From Pseudoxanthomonas sp. (GTDB taxonomy: Bacteria; Pseudomonadota; Gammaproteobacteria; Xanthomonadales; Xanthomonadaceae): a stretch of 64,000 bases of DNA. This document shows positions 36,867 through 44,021 of the stretch, piece after piece; within the stretch, counting starts at the first letter, position 1, and every line of letters begins with the position of its first letter. The stretch is taken from positions 1,426,001 through 1,490,000 of the forward strand of contig NZ_DASYGY010000009.1 of NCBI RefSeq assembly GCF_035999195.1. The letters run 5' to 3'. The translations under genes and the position numbers were made by a program. A model generated the notes under the pieces. That model was not told the DNA's origin. It saw nothing but the letters and a program-made list of their open reading frames with translations, and searched no databases.

Positions 36867-37613
36867 TCAGCCTGCCGTCGCATCGCCCTGGAACCCGTCC
36901 CGCCGGAACGTCAGCACCAGCGTATCGCGGTGGCCATGCGCGTCCAGCGGCTGGATGGGGGTGGATTCGTGGATCACCCGCTCGTCATCCAGGAACAGCA
37001 AGGACCACGGCGCCTCCAGCGTGAAGCGCTGGCCATCCGGCCCGGCCGCCGCGAACACCCGGGTCTCGCCGCCCTTGATGCCGGCGCGCCCCAACAGCAG
37101 GACGGCGACGAAATCCACGCCATCGCGATGCGCACCCTCCGGTGTCGGCCGACCGATGCCGTCGGTGGTATCGATGCGGAACTGGTGCGCTTCGACATAC
37201 CAGGCGCGTTCGCCCTTCAGCGCGGAGCACCAGCGCCCCAGCCCCTGCAACAGTTGCCGCCACGCCGGGGCGCCGGCCACGCCGGCTTCGATCGGCTCGA
37301 ACCAGCGCTGCATGCCGCCGTGCAGGGCGTTGTAGTCCAGCGACTGCCAGTGCGCGCGGTGCGGCGCCTGTTGCAGGCGATCGGCCTCGACCACGAAGCA
37401 GGCATGCCGTCGGCGCCGGTAGCGCCCGCCATCCTTGAGATAGCCATCGACTTCCAGCCGGTCCCAGCTCGGCGACAGCGCGTCCAGCGCCTCGAGGTCC
37501 ACGCCCAGCGCCTCCGCCATCGCGCGCGGCTCGAGGACGACGTAGCCCCGCTCCTGCATGCGGCGCAGCGCCTCGTCTGGCGGGCAGAACGGCGGTTGGA
37601 ACATTGCGACCAT
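36867..37613 (-). CDS. 2-oxoglutarate/Fe(II) dioxygenase family protein (BsmA-type)
   Basis: 248 residues from the ATG at 37613, which has GAGGGGG a few bases upstream. The chain has the 2OG-Fe dioxygenase pattern of the IDO/BsmA family: HQFRIDT, PEGAHRDGVDFVAV (HxD), and DERVIHESTPI with the distal His, followed by Arg in LVLTFRRDGF. Related enzymes hydroxylate free amino acids. N-terminal 60 residues carry an extra helical part. The gene follows a terminator-like hairpin downstream of tRNA-Gln. Confidence 0.82.
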   Translation of the reverse strand: MVAMFQPPFCPPDEALRRMQERGYVVLEPRAMAEALGVDLEALDALSPSWDRLEVDGYLKDGGRYRRRRHACFVVEADRLQQAPHRAHWQSLDYNALHGGMQRWFEPIEAGVAGAPAWRQLLQGLGRWCSALKGERAWYVEAHQFRIDTTDGIGRPTPEGAHRDGVDFVAVLLLGRAGIKGGETRVFAAAGPDGQRFTLEAPWSLLFLDDERVIHESTPIQPLDAHGHRDTLVLTFRRDGFQGDATAG

Positions 37614-37630
37614 GCAAACCCCCTCAACGC

Positions 37631-37653
37631 AAAAACCCGCCAGAGGCGGGCTT
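37631..37653 (-). terminator. Terminator downstream of tRNA-Gln
   Basis: On the minus strand GCCCGCC-tct-GGCGGGT is followed by a run of five T; it lies 27 bases after the 3' end of the tRNA. Confidence 0.82.
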
Positions 37654-37679
37654 TTGCGGATGTCCAATGGACGTCGAGT

Positions 37680-37754
37680 TGGCAGCCCCGGATGGATTCG
37701 AACCACCGAATGCCTGAGTCAGAGTCAGGTGCCTTACCGCTTGGCGACGGGGCT
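37680..37754 (-). tRNA. tRNA-Gln (anticodon CTG)
   Basis: 75 nt including the encoded CCA. Acceptor stem AGCCCCG/CGGGGCT, discriminator G. Anticodon stem CCTGA/TCAGG encloses loop CTCTGAC with anticodon CTG, and the T loop is GTTCGAATC-like (GGTTCGAATCC). Lies between rpsI and the dioxygenase gene on the same strand. Confidence 0.96.
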
Positions 37755-37787
37755 GTGTAACCAGTGACGCGTAGTGTAGCGCGTCTG

Positions 37788-38180
37788 TTAGCGCTTGGAG
37801 AACTGCGTGGCGCGACGCGCCTTGTGCAGGCCGACCTTCTTGCGCTCGACTTCACGGGCGTCGCGGGTCACGAAGCCTGCCTTACGCAGTTCCGACTTCA
37901 GCGTTTCGTCGTATTCCACCAGCGCGCGGGCGATGCCCAGGCGAATGGCGCCGGCCTGGCCGGTGATGCCGCCACCGGTGGTGGTCACGGTGATGTCGAA
38001 GGTTTCGGTGTTCTTGGTCAGCTCCAGCGGCTGGCGCACGATCATGCGGCCGGTCTCGCGGCCGAAGAACTCGTCCAGCGGACGACCATTGACCGTGATG
38101 TTGCCGGAACCCTTGCGCAGGAACACGCGGGCGGTGGAGGACTTGCGACGGCCGGTGCCGTAGTTCTGAGTGATAGCCAT
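37788..38180 (-). CDS. rpsI: 30S ribosomal protein S9
   Basis: 130 residues from the ATG at 38180. Recognised by GTGRRKSSTARVFLRKG at the start, NGRPLDEFFGRET, GGGITGQAGAIRLGIARAL and the basic C-terminal tail KKVGLHKARRATQFSKR that reaches the P-site tRNA. Cotranscribed with rplM, which ends 2 bases upstream, the usual pairing. Confidence 0.98.
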   Translation of the reverse strand: MAITQNYGTGRRKSSTARVFLRKGSGNITVNGRPLDEFFGRETGRMIVRQPLELTKNTETFDITVTTTGGGITGQAGAIRLGIARALVEYDETLKSELRKAGFVTRDAREVERKKVGLHKARRATQFSKR

Positions 38181-38182
38181 GA

Positions 38183-38611
38183 TTAGATGTCCAGGACCTG
38201 CGGCTGCTGTGCGGCGTGCGGATGATTCGGGCCGGCGTAAACCTTGAGCTTGCGATACATGTCGCGGCCCAGCGGGCCCTTCGGCAGCATGCCCTTCACG
38301 GCGGTTTCGATGACGCGTTCCGGGTGGCGCTCCAGCGCCTGCGCCAGGGTCTCGGTCTTCAGGTTGCCGATGTAGCCGGTGAAGCGGTGATACTTCTTGT
38401 CGGCCAGCTTGTTGCCGGTCACATGGATCTTCTCGGCGTTGATCACCACCAGGTAATCGCCGGTATCGACGTGCGGGGTGTAGACCGGCTTGTGCTTGCC
38501 GCGGAGGCGACGTGCCAGCTCGGTGGACAGGCGACCGAGGGTCTTGCCTGCTGCGTCGACGACGTACCAGTCGCGCTGGACGGTCTCGGACTTGGCGGTA
38601 AAGGTGCTCAT
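38183..38611 (-). CDS. rplM: 50S ribosomal protein L13
   Basis: 142 residues from the ATG at 38611. Typical L13: RDWYVVDAAGKTLGRLS, LRGKHKPVYTPHVDTGDY, YHRFTGYIGNLKTETLA, GMLPKGPLGRDMYRKLKVYAGP. First gene of the rplM-rpsI operon; the 188 bases to divergent coq7 should hold the promoters of both. Confidence 0.98.
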   Translation of the reverse strand: MSTFTAKSETVQRDWYVVDAAGKTLGRLSTELARRLRGKHKPVYTPHVDTGDYLVVINAEKIHVTGNKLADKKYHRFTGYIGNLKTETLAQALERHPERVIETAVKGMLPKGPLGRDMYRKLKVYAGPNHPHAAQQPQVLDI

Positions 38612-38799
38612 GTGAATCTCGTTGTCTGGTCGGGCGGATTCCGCGGTTTCCCGGGCGGAACTTTGCCACGCGTTGTGAAGGGTGAAGCGCAAGACGCGGG
38701 ATTGTACGCAGCACGGCGGCGGCGCGCAACCCCGACCGGACGGCGCGGGGGAGGGTCGGCGGGGCAGACGCAAGCTCAGCCAGGCGGCACAATGACCTT

Positions 38800-39441
38800 A
38801 TGAACATGCGGACCTTCTCGCCCCTCGATCACTGGCTGGTGGAGGCCCAGCGCGGCCTGGACACCGTCTTCGGCAACCCGCCCGCCCGGCGCGCCAACCC
38901 GGCCGGCGACACCCCCGAGGTCGCCCTCGACCCCGTCGAGCAGCGCCATGCCGCCGGCCTGATGCGCATCAACCACGTGGGCGAGGTCTGCGCCCAGGGC
39001 CTTTACTTCGGCCAGGCCGCCGCGGCCCGCGACCCCGCCACCCGGGCCCACCTGCTCGATGCCGCCCAGGAAGAGACCGACCACCTGGCATGGTGCGCGG
39101 ACCGCCTGCGCGAGCTGGACAGCCGGCCCAGTCTGTTCAACCCGCTGTGGTACGCCGGCAGCTATGCGCTGGGCGCGCTCGCCGGCCTGCGCGGGGACGG
39201 CTGGAGCCTCGGCTTCGTGGTGGAGACGGAGCGCCAGGTCGAAGCCCACCTGGACGAGCATCTGGAAACCCTGCCGGCGGCCGACCTGCGCAGCCGCGAC
39301 ATCCTGACCGTGATGAAGGCCGACGAAGCCCGCCACGCCGAGCATGCCGAAGCGGCGGGTGCCAGGCTTCTGCCCGCACCGATCCCGACACTGATGGCCG
39401 CCGCCTCCAAACTGATGAAGGCCGTCGCCTATCGGCTGTGA
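38800..39441 (+). CDS. coq7: Demethoxyubiquinone hydroxylase (Coq7-type)
   Basis: 213 residues. Diiron carboxylate ligands appear as E in INHVGEVCAQGLYFGQ, EETDH, E in VVETERQVEAHLDEH and DEARHAEHA. It catalyses the penultimate hydroxylation of ubiquinone synthesis at the inner membrane. The C-terminus (KLMKAVAYRL) is the expected amphipathic end. Alternative ATG two codons downstream. Linked to the ETF-QO/ETF electron route only through its product, ubiquinone. Confidence 0.96.
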   Translation: MNMRTFSPLDHWLVEAQRGLDTVFGNPPARRANPAGDTPEVALDPVEQRHAAGLMRINHVGEVCAQGLYFGQAAAARDPATRAHLLDAAQEETDHLAWCADRLRELDSRPSLFNPLWYAGSYALGALAGLRGDGWSLGFVVETERQVEAHLDEHLETLPAADLRSRDILTVMKADEARHAEHAEAAGARLLPAPIPTLMAAASKLMKAVAYRL

Positions 39442-39535
39442 TCCGGTAGAGCGGAGCTCGCTCCGCTGCTTCCGGGTTTGGGCTTCGCACGCCGCACGAT
39501 GCGGAGCGGCGCAAGCTCGGCTCTATCTACCGGAT
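39441..39535. repeat. Paired inverted REP-like palindromic elements
   Basis: Outer arms ATCCGGTAGA (39441) and TCTACCGGAT (39526) are perfect inverted copies. Inside are two GC-rich palindromes, GCGGAGC-tc-GCTCCGC and a GAGCCGAGCTTGCGCCGC-type unit on the other strand. The form matches the GTAGAGC-type REP elements of Xanthomonadaceae placed back to back after a gene. Confidence 0.65.
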
Positions 39536-39589
39536 GCCCTGAAGACCCGGGGCGGTGATGGACGCATTCGGTCGTGCGCAGGGCACACG

Positions 39590-39904
39590 CTACGACGCGA
39601 GCTTCAGGCCGATGATGCCGGCCACGATCAGGCCGATGCAGACCAGGCGCGCGGCCGTGGCGGGCTCGTGGAACAACCACATGCCGACAAAGGCCGTGCC
39701 GACCGCGCCGATTCCCACCCAGATGGCATAGCCCGTCCCGAGCGGAATGTGCTTGAGCGCCACCGCCAGCAGCCAGAAGCTGGCCGCCGCCGCAACGGCG
39801 GTTATCACGCTGGACACCAAGCGCGTGAAACCCTCCGAATACTTCAGGCCGACGGCCCACACCACCTCCAGCAGCCCCGCCAGCACCAGCCAGACCCATG
39901 CCAT
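39590..39904 (-). CDS. sugE: SMR-family guanidinium exporter (SugE/Gdx)
   Basis: 104 residues, four membrane helices. The key glutamate is E13 in LLEVVWAVGLKYSEGF, the SugE/Gdx subtype signature; PLGTGYAIWVGIGAVGT is the second-helix motif. Gdx proteins export guanidinium in exchange for protons. A strong ribosome-binding site (GAGGAGGT) precedes the ATG, and the leader contains two ACGR-loop hairpins of a guanidine-II riboswitch, which fits the substrate. Confidence 0.93.
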   Translation of the reverse strand: MAWVWLVLAGLLEVVWAVGLKYSEGFTRLVSSVITAVAAAASFWLLAVALKHIPLGTGYAIWVGIGAVGTAFVGMWLFHEPATAARLVCIGLIVAGIIGLKLAS

Positions 39905-39966
39905 ACGTCACCTCCTCAGGTTGTTTGCCCGGGCCATAACGCAAAACGGCCCGGAACTCACGTTCC

Positions 39967-40019
39967 GGACCGCCGTCGGTCCTGATGCGCGGCTCGCGCC
40001 GCGGGCGGGTCGTCCCGCC
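39967..40019 (-). promoter_or_regulatory. Guanidine-II (mini-ykkC) riboswitch
   Basis: On the minus strand two small hairpins follow each other: GGCGGG-ACGA-CCCGCC (40019-40004) and GGACCG-ACGG-CGGTCC (39982-39967), 21 bases apart. Tandem stems capped by ACGR tetraloops are the definition of the mini-ykkC/guanidine-II class, and the gene controlled is a SugE/Gdx exporter. Immediately after comes a third hairpin, CCGGAAC-gtga-GTTCCGG (39968-39951), followed by GGCCGTTTT, which may be the expression platform. Confidence 0.88.
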
Positions 40020-40085
40020 ATGTGTAGTGGACAGACTAGCGCAGTTCATCCGAACCGGATGTAACCCGCGCCCGCCGCCAACCCC

Positions 40086-40880
40086 TCATTCCGGCAGGTT
40101 GCGCCCGTGGTACAGCTCTTCGATCTCCCGCTTCAGGCGCGCCTCGATCTTCATGCGCTCCTTGAACGACAGGTTCTTGGCCTTTTCCTCGAACAGGTAG
40201 TTGTCCAGGTCGAACTCCTTCAGGTGCATCTTCGTGTGGAAGATGTTTTCCTGGTAGACGTTCACGTCGAGCATCTCGTAGCGCGACTTGATGTTCTTGG
40301 CCAGGAAGTCCTGGATCGAATTGATCTTGTGGTCGATGTAGTGCTTCTTGCCCTTCACGTCACGGGTGAAGCCGCGCACCCGGTAATCCATGATGACGAT
40401 GTCGGATTCCAGGCTTTCGATCAGGTAGTTCAGGGCCTTCAGCGGCGAAATCACGCCGCAGGTGGCCACGTCGATGTCCGCGCGGAAGGTCGCAATGCCG
40501 TTGTCCGGATGGGTTTCCGGGTACGTGTGCACCGTGATGTGCGACTTGTCCATATGCGCGACCACCGCATCGGAGATGATCTCCTTGCCCGCATCCTTCT
40601 TGTCGATCACCGGCTCCTCGGAAATGAGGATCGTCACCGACGCACCCTGCGGGTCGTAGTCCTGGCGGGCCACGTTCAGGATGTTGGCGCCAATGATCTC
40701 CGCCACATCCGTCAGGATCTGGGTCAGGCGATCGGCGTTGTATTCCTCGTCGATGTACTCGATGTAGCGGCGGCGCTCGTCTTCGGACGAGGCATAGCAC
40801 ACGTCGTAGATGTTGAAGCTCAGCGCCTTGGTCAGGTTGTTGAAGCCTTGCAGACGCAGGCGAGGCAGGGGTTTTACCAC
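40086..40880 (-). CDS. speD: S-adenosylmethionine decarboxylase proenzyme
   Basis: 264 residues from a GTG at 40880 (Met-Val-Lys-Pro start, GAGGGA upstream); an ATG at 40931 would add a Pro/His-rich leader not seen in the family. E. coli-type SpeD: self-cleavage at Lys-Ser in HMDKSHITVHTYPE generates the pyruvoyl group; catalytic Cys in DVATCGVISPLKAL. Makes decarboxylated SAM for spermidine synthesis. The first ~40 codons (LQGFNNLTKALSFNIYDVCYA) are highly conserved. Divergent from clp. Confidence 0.95.
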   Translation of the reverse strand: MVKPLPRLRLQGFNNLTKALSFNIYDVCYASSEDERRRYIEYIDEEYNADRLTQILTDVAEIIGANILNVARQDYDPQGASVTILISEEPVIDKKDAGKEIISDAVVAHMDKSHITVHTYPETHPDNGIATFRADIDVATCGVISPLKALNYLIESLESDIVIMDYRVRGFTRDVKGKKHYIDHKINSIQDFLAKNIKSRYEMLDVNVYQENIFHTKMHLKEFDLDNYLFEEKAKNLSFKERMKIEARLKREIEELYHGRNLPE

Positions 40881-41065
40881 GGCGGTGGTCCCTCGTGGGG
40901 GAGGCGGATGAGGGGGCGGATTATGCGCCATACGGGGTGACAGTGAAATGTCCGGCCCCCGCCCGTCGGCATACCGTCACATACTGGCCCGGCGCTTGCA
41001 TGGCCTGCGTTTGCCGTCGGCTACGTATTCGGACTAAGCTTCCTGAATTACACGCCGTGACCACC

Positions 41066-41752
41066 ATGAGCCCAGGCATCCCCCTAGTAGCCCCCGCTCG
41101 TACCGCCGCCAGCCCGCTGACGCCGGACAACGCCACGCTTGAGCGCTTCCTGGCCCACAGCCACCGGCGCCGATATCCGGCCCGCGCCGACGTGTTCCGA
41201 CCGGGCGATCCGGCGGGCACGCTCTATTACGTGGTCAGCGGCTCGGTCAGCATCATCACCGAGGAAGACGACGACCGCGAACTGGTCCTCGGCTATTTCG
41301 GCTCCGGCGAATTCGTCGGCGAAATGGGCCTGTTCATCGAATCCGACCGCCGCGAGGTGATCCTGCGCACCCGCACCCAGTGCGAGCTCGCGGAAGTCAG
41401 CTACGAGCGCCTGCACCAGCTGTTCCTGGGCACGCTGTCCGCTGACGCTCCGAAGCTGCTGTACGCCATCGGCGCGCAGCTGTCCCGGCGTCTGCTGGAC
41501 ACCAGCCGCAAGGCCAGTCGCCTGGCGTTCCTGGACGTCACCGACCGCATCATCCGCACCCTGCACGACCTGGCCCGCGAGCCCGAGGCGATGAGCCATC
41601 CGCAGGGCACCCAGCTGCGCGTGTCCCGGCAGGAGCTCGCACGCCTGGTGGGCTGTTCGCGCGAAATGGCCGGCCGCGTGCTGAAGAAACTGCAGGCCGA
41701 CGGCGCACTGCACGCACGCGGCAAGACCGTCGTGCTGTACGGCACCCGCTGA
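41066..41752 (+). CDS. clp: CRP-family regulator Clp (c-di-GMP-responsive)
   Basis: 228 residues. Cyclic-nucleotide-binding domain (about 20-140: FRPGDPAGTLYYVVSGSV, ELVLGYFGSGEFVGEMGLF) and C-terminal HTH (VSRQELARLVGCSREMAGRVLKKL). It follows Xanthomonas Clp, as I remember that protein, over nearly its whole length, which differs from E. coli CRP in binding c-di-GMP as an inhibitor. In Xanthomonas it activates exopolysaccharide, extracellular enzymes and motility genes. Start ATG chosen at 41066; the upstream in-frame region is not conserved. Confidence 0.95.
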   Translation: MSPGIPLVAPARTAASPLTPDNATLERFLAHSHRRRYPARADVFRPGDPAGTLYYVVSGSVSIITEEDDDRELVLGYFGSGEFVGEMGLFIESDRREVILRTRTQCELAEVSYERLHQLFLGTLSADAPKLLYAIGAQLSRRLLDTSRKASRLAFLDVTDRIIRTLHDLAREPEAMSHPQGTQLRVSRQELARLVGCSREMAGRVLKKLQADGALHARGKTVVLYGTR

Positions 41753-41991
41753 CCTCAACCGCCCAGGCAGGCCGCCGAGCGGCCGCCTGCCCGCTATGTA
41801 CCGTGCCAGGTCTGCGGACTTCCCGGCCAGGCCCTGCACCGGAAGTGGAACCCTCCTGCCTCCTGCCTCGTGCCCGCGCTCCGCGCACGAGGCCTGCGAC
41901 AGGCGGCACTCGCTCTGCATGAAATCTCTGGGCGGGCGTGTGGCAGGATTCAGGGCACGCTCGCCCCCCTGCCCTTCTTCCAGGTTAACGC

Positions 41992-43215
41992 TCAGCGCGC
42001 GATATCGAGCGGCGCCTGCGTCCGTTGTTCAACGGTCGGGCCCGCAGTGCGTTGCGGCGACCCCAGCCCCTGCTGGTGCGCATCCACGCGGGCATGCCAC
42101 GCCTGACCGATGGCGGACGCCTGCAAGTCCTGTTGCGCCGTCTGCAACGCCGCCGGGTTTCCATCACGCGCTGCCGCCAGCAGACGTTCGATCTCCGGGC
42201 TCGGCTGCCACGCACCGGACACCGTCGAGGTGACCGAAGACACGGGCAGCGCGGGCGGCGTGCTGGCCGGACGATCACGCGCCTCCCGTGCTGCCGGCTC
42301 ACCCGGCGCCAGCGGTCCCCGAACGCGGTCGATACCGTCCAGCACCAGGCCCAACGGGCCTCGCGACGCCAGCGTGACGCCACGACGCAGATCGCCTACG
42401 TCGTCCCGGTAGTCGGCAATGATGCCGCGATGATCCTCGGCAAGCCGTCGCGCCTGCGGGTCGGCAAGCGCGGAGCGGTCGGCACGGCCTTCGCCATCTA
42501 CCGGCAGGAAGTTGTGCATGCTGTGCGAGTCGGCGGACACCACCGATGCGGTCAGCGGCATGTCCCGCTGCAGCAGGTCGCGCAGCATGTTGTCGTGATA
42601 GCCGGTGCGATGGAGGGTCTCGATCTCCTGCGCGGTGGCGTAGACGCGCAACTGCCCGTAGTGGGGACTGGCGGAACTCACCGCGTCGACGGCCATGACG
42701 TGATTGGTCACGCGATCGCCGCCTTCCGGAATGCGCAGGTCCAGGCTGGCCGCGCCATAGGCATTGAAGGTGTCTCCCCTCAGGTCGAAGTAGTGCGCCG
42801 ACACCTGCGCCAGCGTGCCGCCGAGAGAGTGCCCGGTCACGGTCACCTCCGGTGCCGTCCTGCCCGGCTCGCGGCCCTGCCGTTCCGCGTACTCGATCGC
42901 GCGACGCGTCAGCTCCACCGCATCCCCGGCCTGGCTGTTGGTGCGCGCGAACACCATGCCGCCGTCGGCGATCACACCGTCGAGGAACGCCTCACGGCCG
43001 AACTCGGTGCCGCGATGGGCCGCGACCACCGCGCCACTGGTTTCATGCTGGTAGATGGTGCCCTGGTACCCGGTGCGAGGATTGTCCACATGGTCGATCA
43101 CGCGGTAGCGCTCGCCTCCGATCACCACGTCCTTGTTGAGCAGATCCTGCATCTGCCCGCCACGGTCGTAGCTGTGGTCCGCAAGATAGGCGTACTGCTG
43201 CGGGGTGAGTCCCAT
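41992..43215 (-). CDS. Putative T4SS antibacterial effector with lipase fold
   Basis: 407 residues from the ATG at 43215 (AAGGAGG 7 bases upstream; the GTG at 43221 is too close to it). Alpha/beta-hydrolase: nucleophile Ser130 in VTVTGHSLGGTLAQ; GTEFGREAFLDG and YGAASLDL precede and follow, as in class-3/DUF2974-like lipases. N-terminus GLTPQQYAYLADHSYDR is typical of Xanthomonadales lipase effectors. No signal peptide. From about residue 300 it is Pro/Ala-rich and ends in a short helical segment (345-382) shared with the next toxin. A lipoprotein gene, the likely immunity partner, ends 2 bases before its ATG. Confidence 0.8.
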   Translation of the reverse strand: MGLTPQQYAYLADHSYDRGGQMQDLLNKDVVIGGERYRVIDHVDNPRTGYQGTIYQHETSGAVVAAHRGTEFGREAFLDGVIADGGMVFARTNSQAGDAVELTRRAIEYAERQGREPGRTAPEVTVTGHSLGGTLAQVSAHYFDLRGDTFNAYGAASLDLRIPEGGDRVTNHVMAVDAVSSASPHYGQLRVYATAQEIETLHRTGYHDNMLRDLLQRDMPLTASVVSADSHSMHNFLPVDGEGRADRSALADPQARRLAEDHRGIIADYRDDVGDLRRGVTLASRGPLGLVLDGIDRVRGPLAPGEPAAREARDRPASTPPALPVSSVTSTVSGAWQPSPEIERLLAAARDGNPAALQTAQQDLQASAIGQAWHARVDAHQQGLGSPQRTAGPTVEQRTQAPLDIAR

Positions 43216-43217
43216 GG

Positions 43218-43868
43218 TCACGCCTCCTTCGCAGTCAACACGATGCTGAAGAACGCATCACGCTGGTCGGCCGGTACCTTCTGCAGATCCGGCTGGCCGT
43301 AGTCGGGGTAGCTGTCCGCACCCGGCTCGCGCGGATAACGCGCCTTCCAGTAGTGGATCGTCTTGGGCGCGCCCTTCGGCACCTCGTCGCCATTGAGCTT
43401 GGCCACGAACCGGGTATCGCCCTCCGCGCCCGGAGCGCGCAGCTGCACCTGGGCCTGCACCAGCTGCCAGCGGCATACGCCGCGCCCGTGATAATCGGCG
43501 TCCAGCATGCCGTCGACATGGAACACGCCGGCGTACTCGCTGTCGGAGACGCGCTGCAGGCGCACCGGGATGTCGTGCGTCGGCACGGCCGAGGTATGAC
43601 CTCCCGGATTATCCTTCGGTGGCGGCAGGCACTCGGGATTGGCGACGTCGTACTGTGCCGCGCTGGAGGCGATCTCCAGGGGGCCGGGAGCCCCCTCGAT
43701 GCGTAGCGTCAGACGATAGGCCTGGCGCGGAGCGGGATTCTCGGTGAAGGTCGGCGAACTGGTCTGACTGTTCATGGCACCGCTGCAGGCTGTGGGGGAA
43801 ACAAGAAGGAGAAGGAAGGCCGTCGTCAACGCCTTACTTCGTCCATCCGGCAAGTGATTCATCTTCAT
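43218..43868 (-). CDS. Putative immunity lipoprotein for the lipase effector
   Basis: 216 residues. Lipoprotein signal ending LLLLVSPTAC at about residue 28, then a beta-rich domain with no family I recognise (contains CLPPPKDNPGGH and VCRWQLVQAQVQLRAPG). It is located directly upstream of, and almost overlapping, the lipase gene. Periplasmic lipoproteins encoded next to X-T4SS toxins normally act as immunity proteins (X-Tfi), so I assign that role by context. Stop and lipase start form TGACCATG. Confidence 0.65.
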   Translation of the reverse strand: MKMNHLPDGRSKALTTAFLLLLVSPTACSGAMNSQTSSPTFTENPAPRQAYRLTLRIEGAPGPLEIASSAAQYDVANPECLPPPKDNPGGHTSAVPTHDIPVRLQRVSDSEYAGVFHVDGMLDADYHGRGVCRWQLVQAQVQLRAPGAEGDTRFVAKLNGDEVPKGAPKTIHYWKARYPREPGADSYPDYGQPDLQKVPADQRDAFFSIVLTAKEA

Positions 43869-44021
43869 TCTCCTCGAATCGCATCGACGACTGACGCCGC
43901 CCTAGCGTTACCGGCTGCACGCCCAGATGGAACCAGAGCGGCGTCCGCATCCACCTTGACCATGGAAAACCGCACTGAGGGAGGGGCGCAGGCGTCCACG
44001 CTGTCCGGCGCCCCACCCGAC

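Noticed and set aside
40881..40931. Upstream ATG for speD at 40931
   Set aside because: It adds a Pro/His-rich leader not found in SpeD. The GTG at 40880 with GAGGGA upstream gives the conserved N-terminus.
41765..41791. GC-rich hairpin after clp (GGCAGGC...GCCTGCC)
   Set aside because: It lacks a T-run, so I did not call it a terminator.
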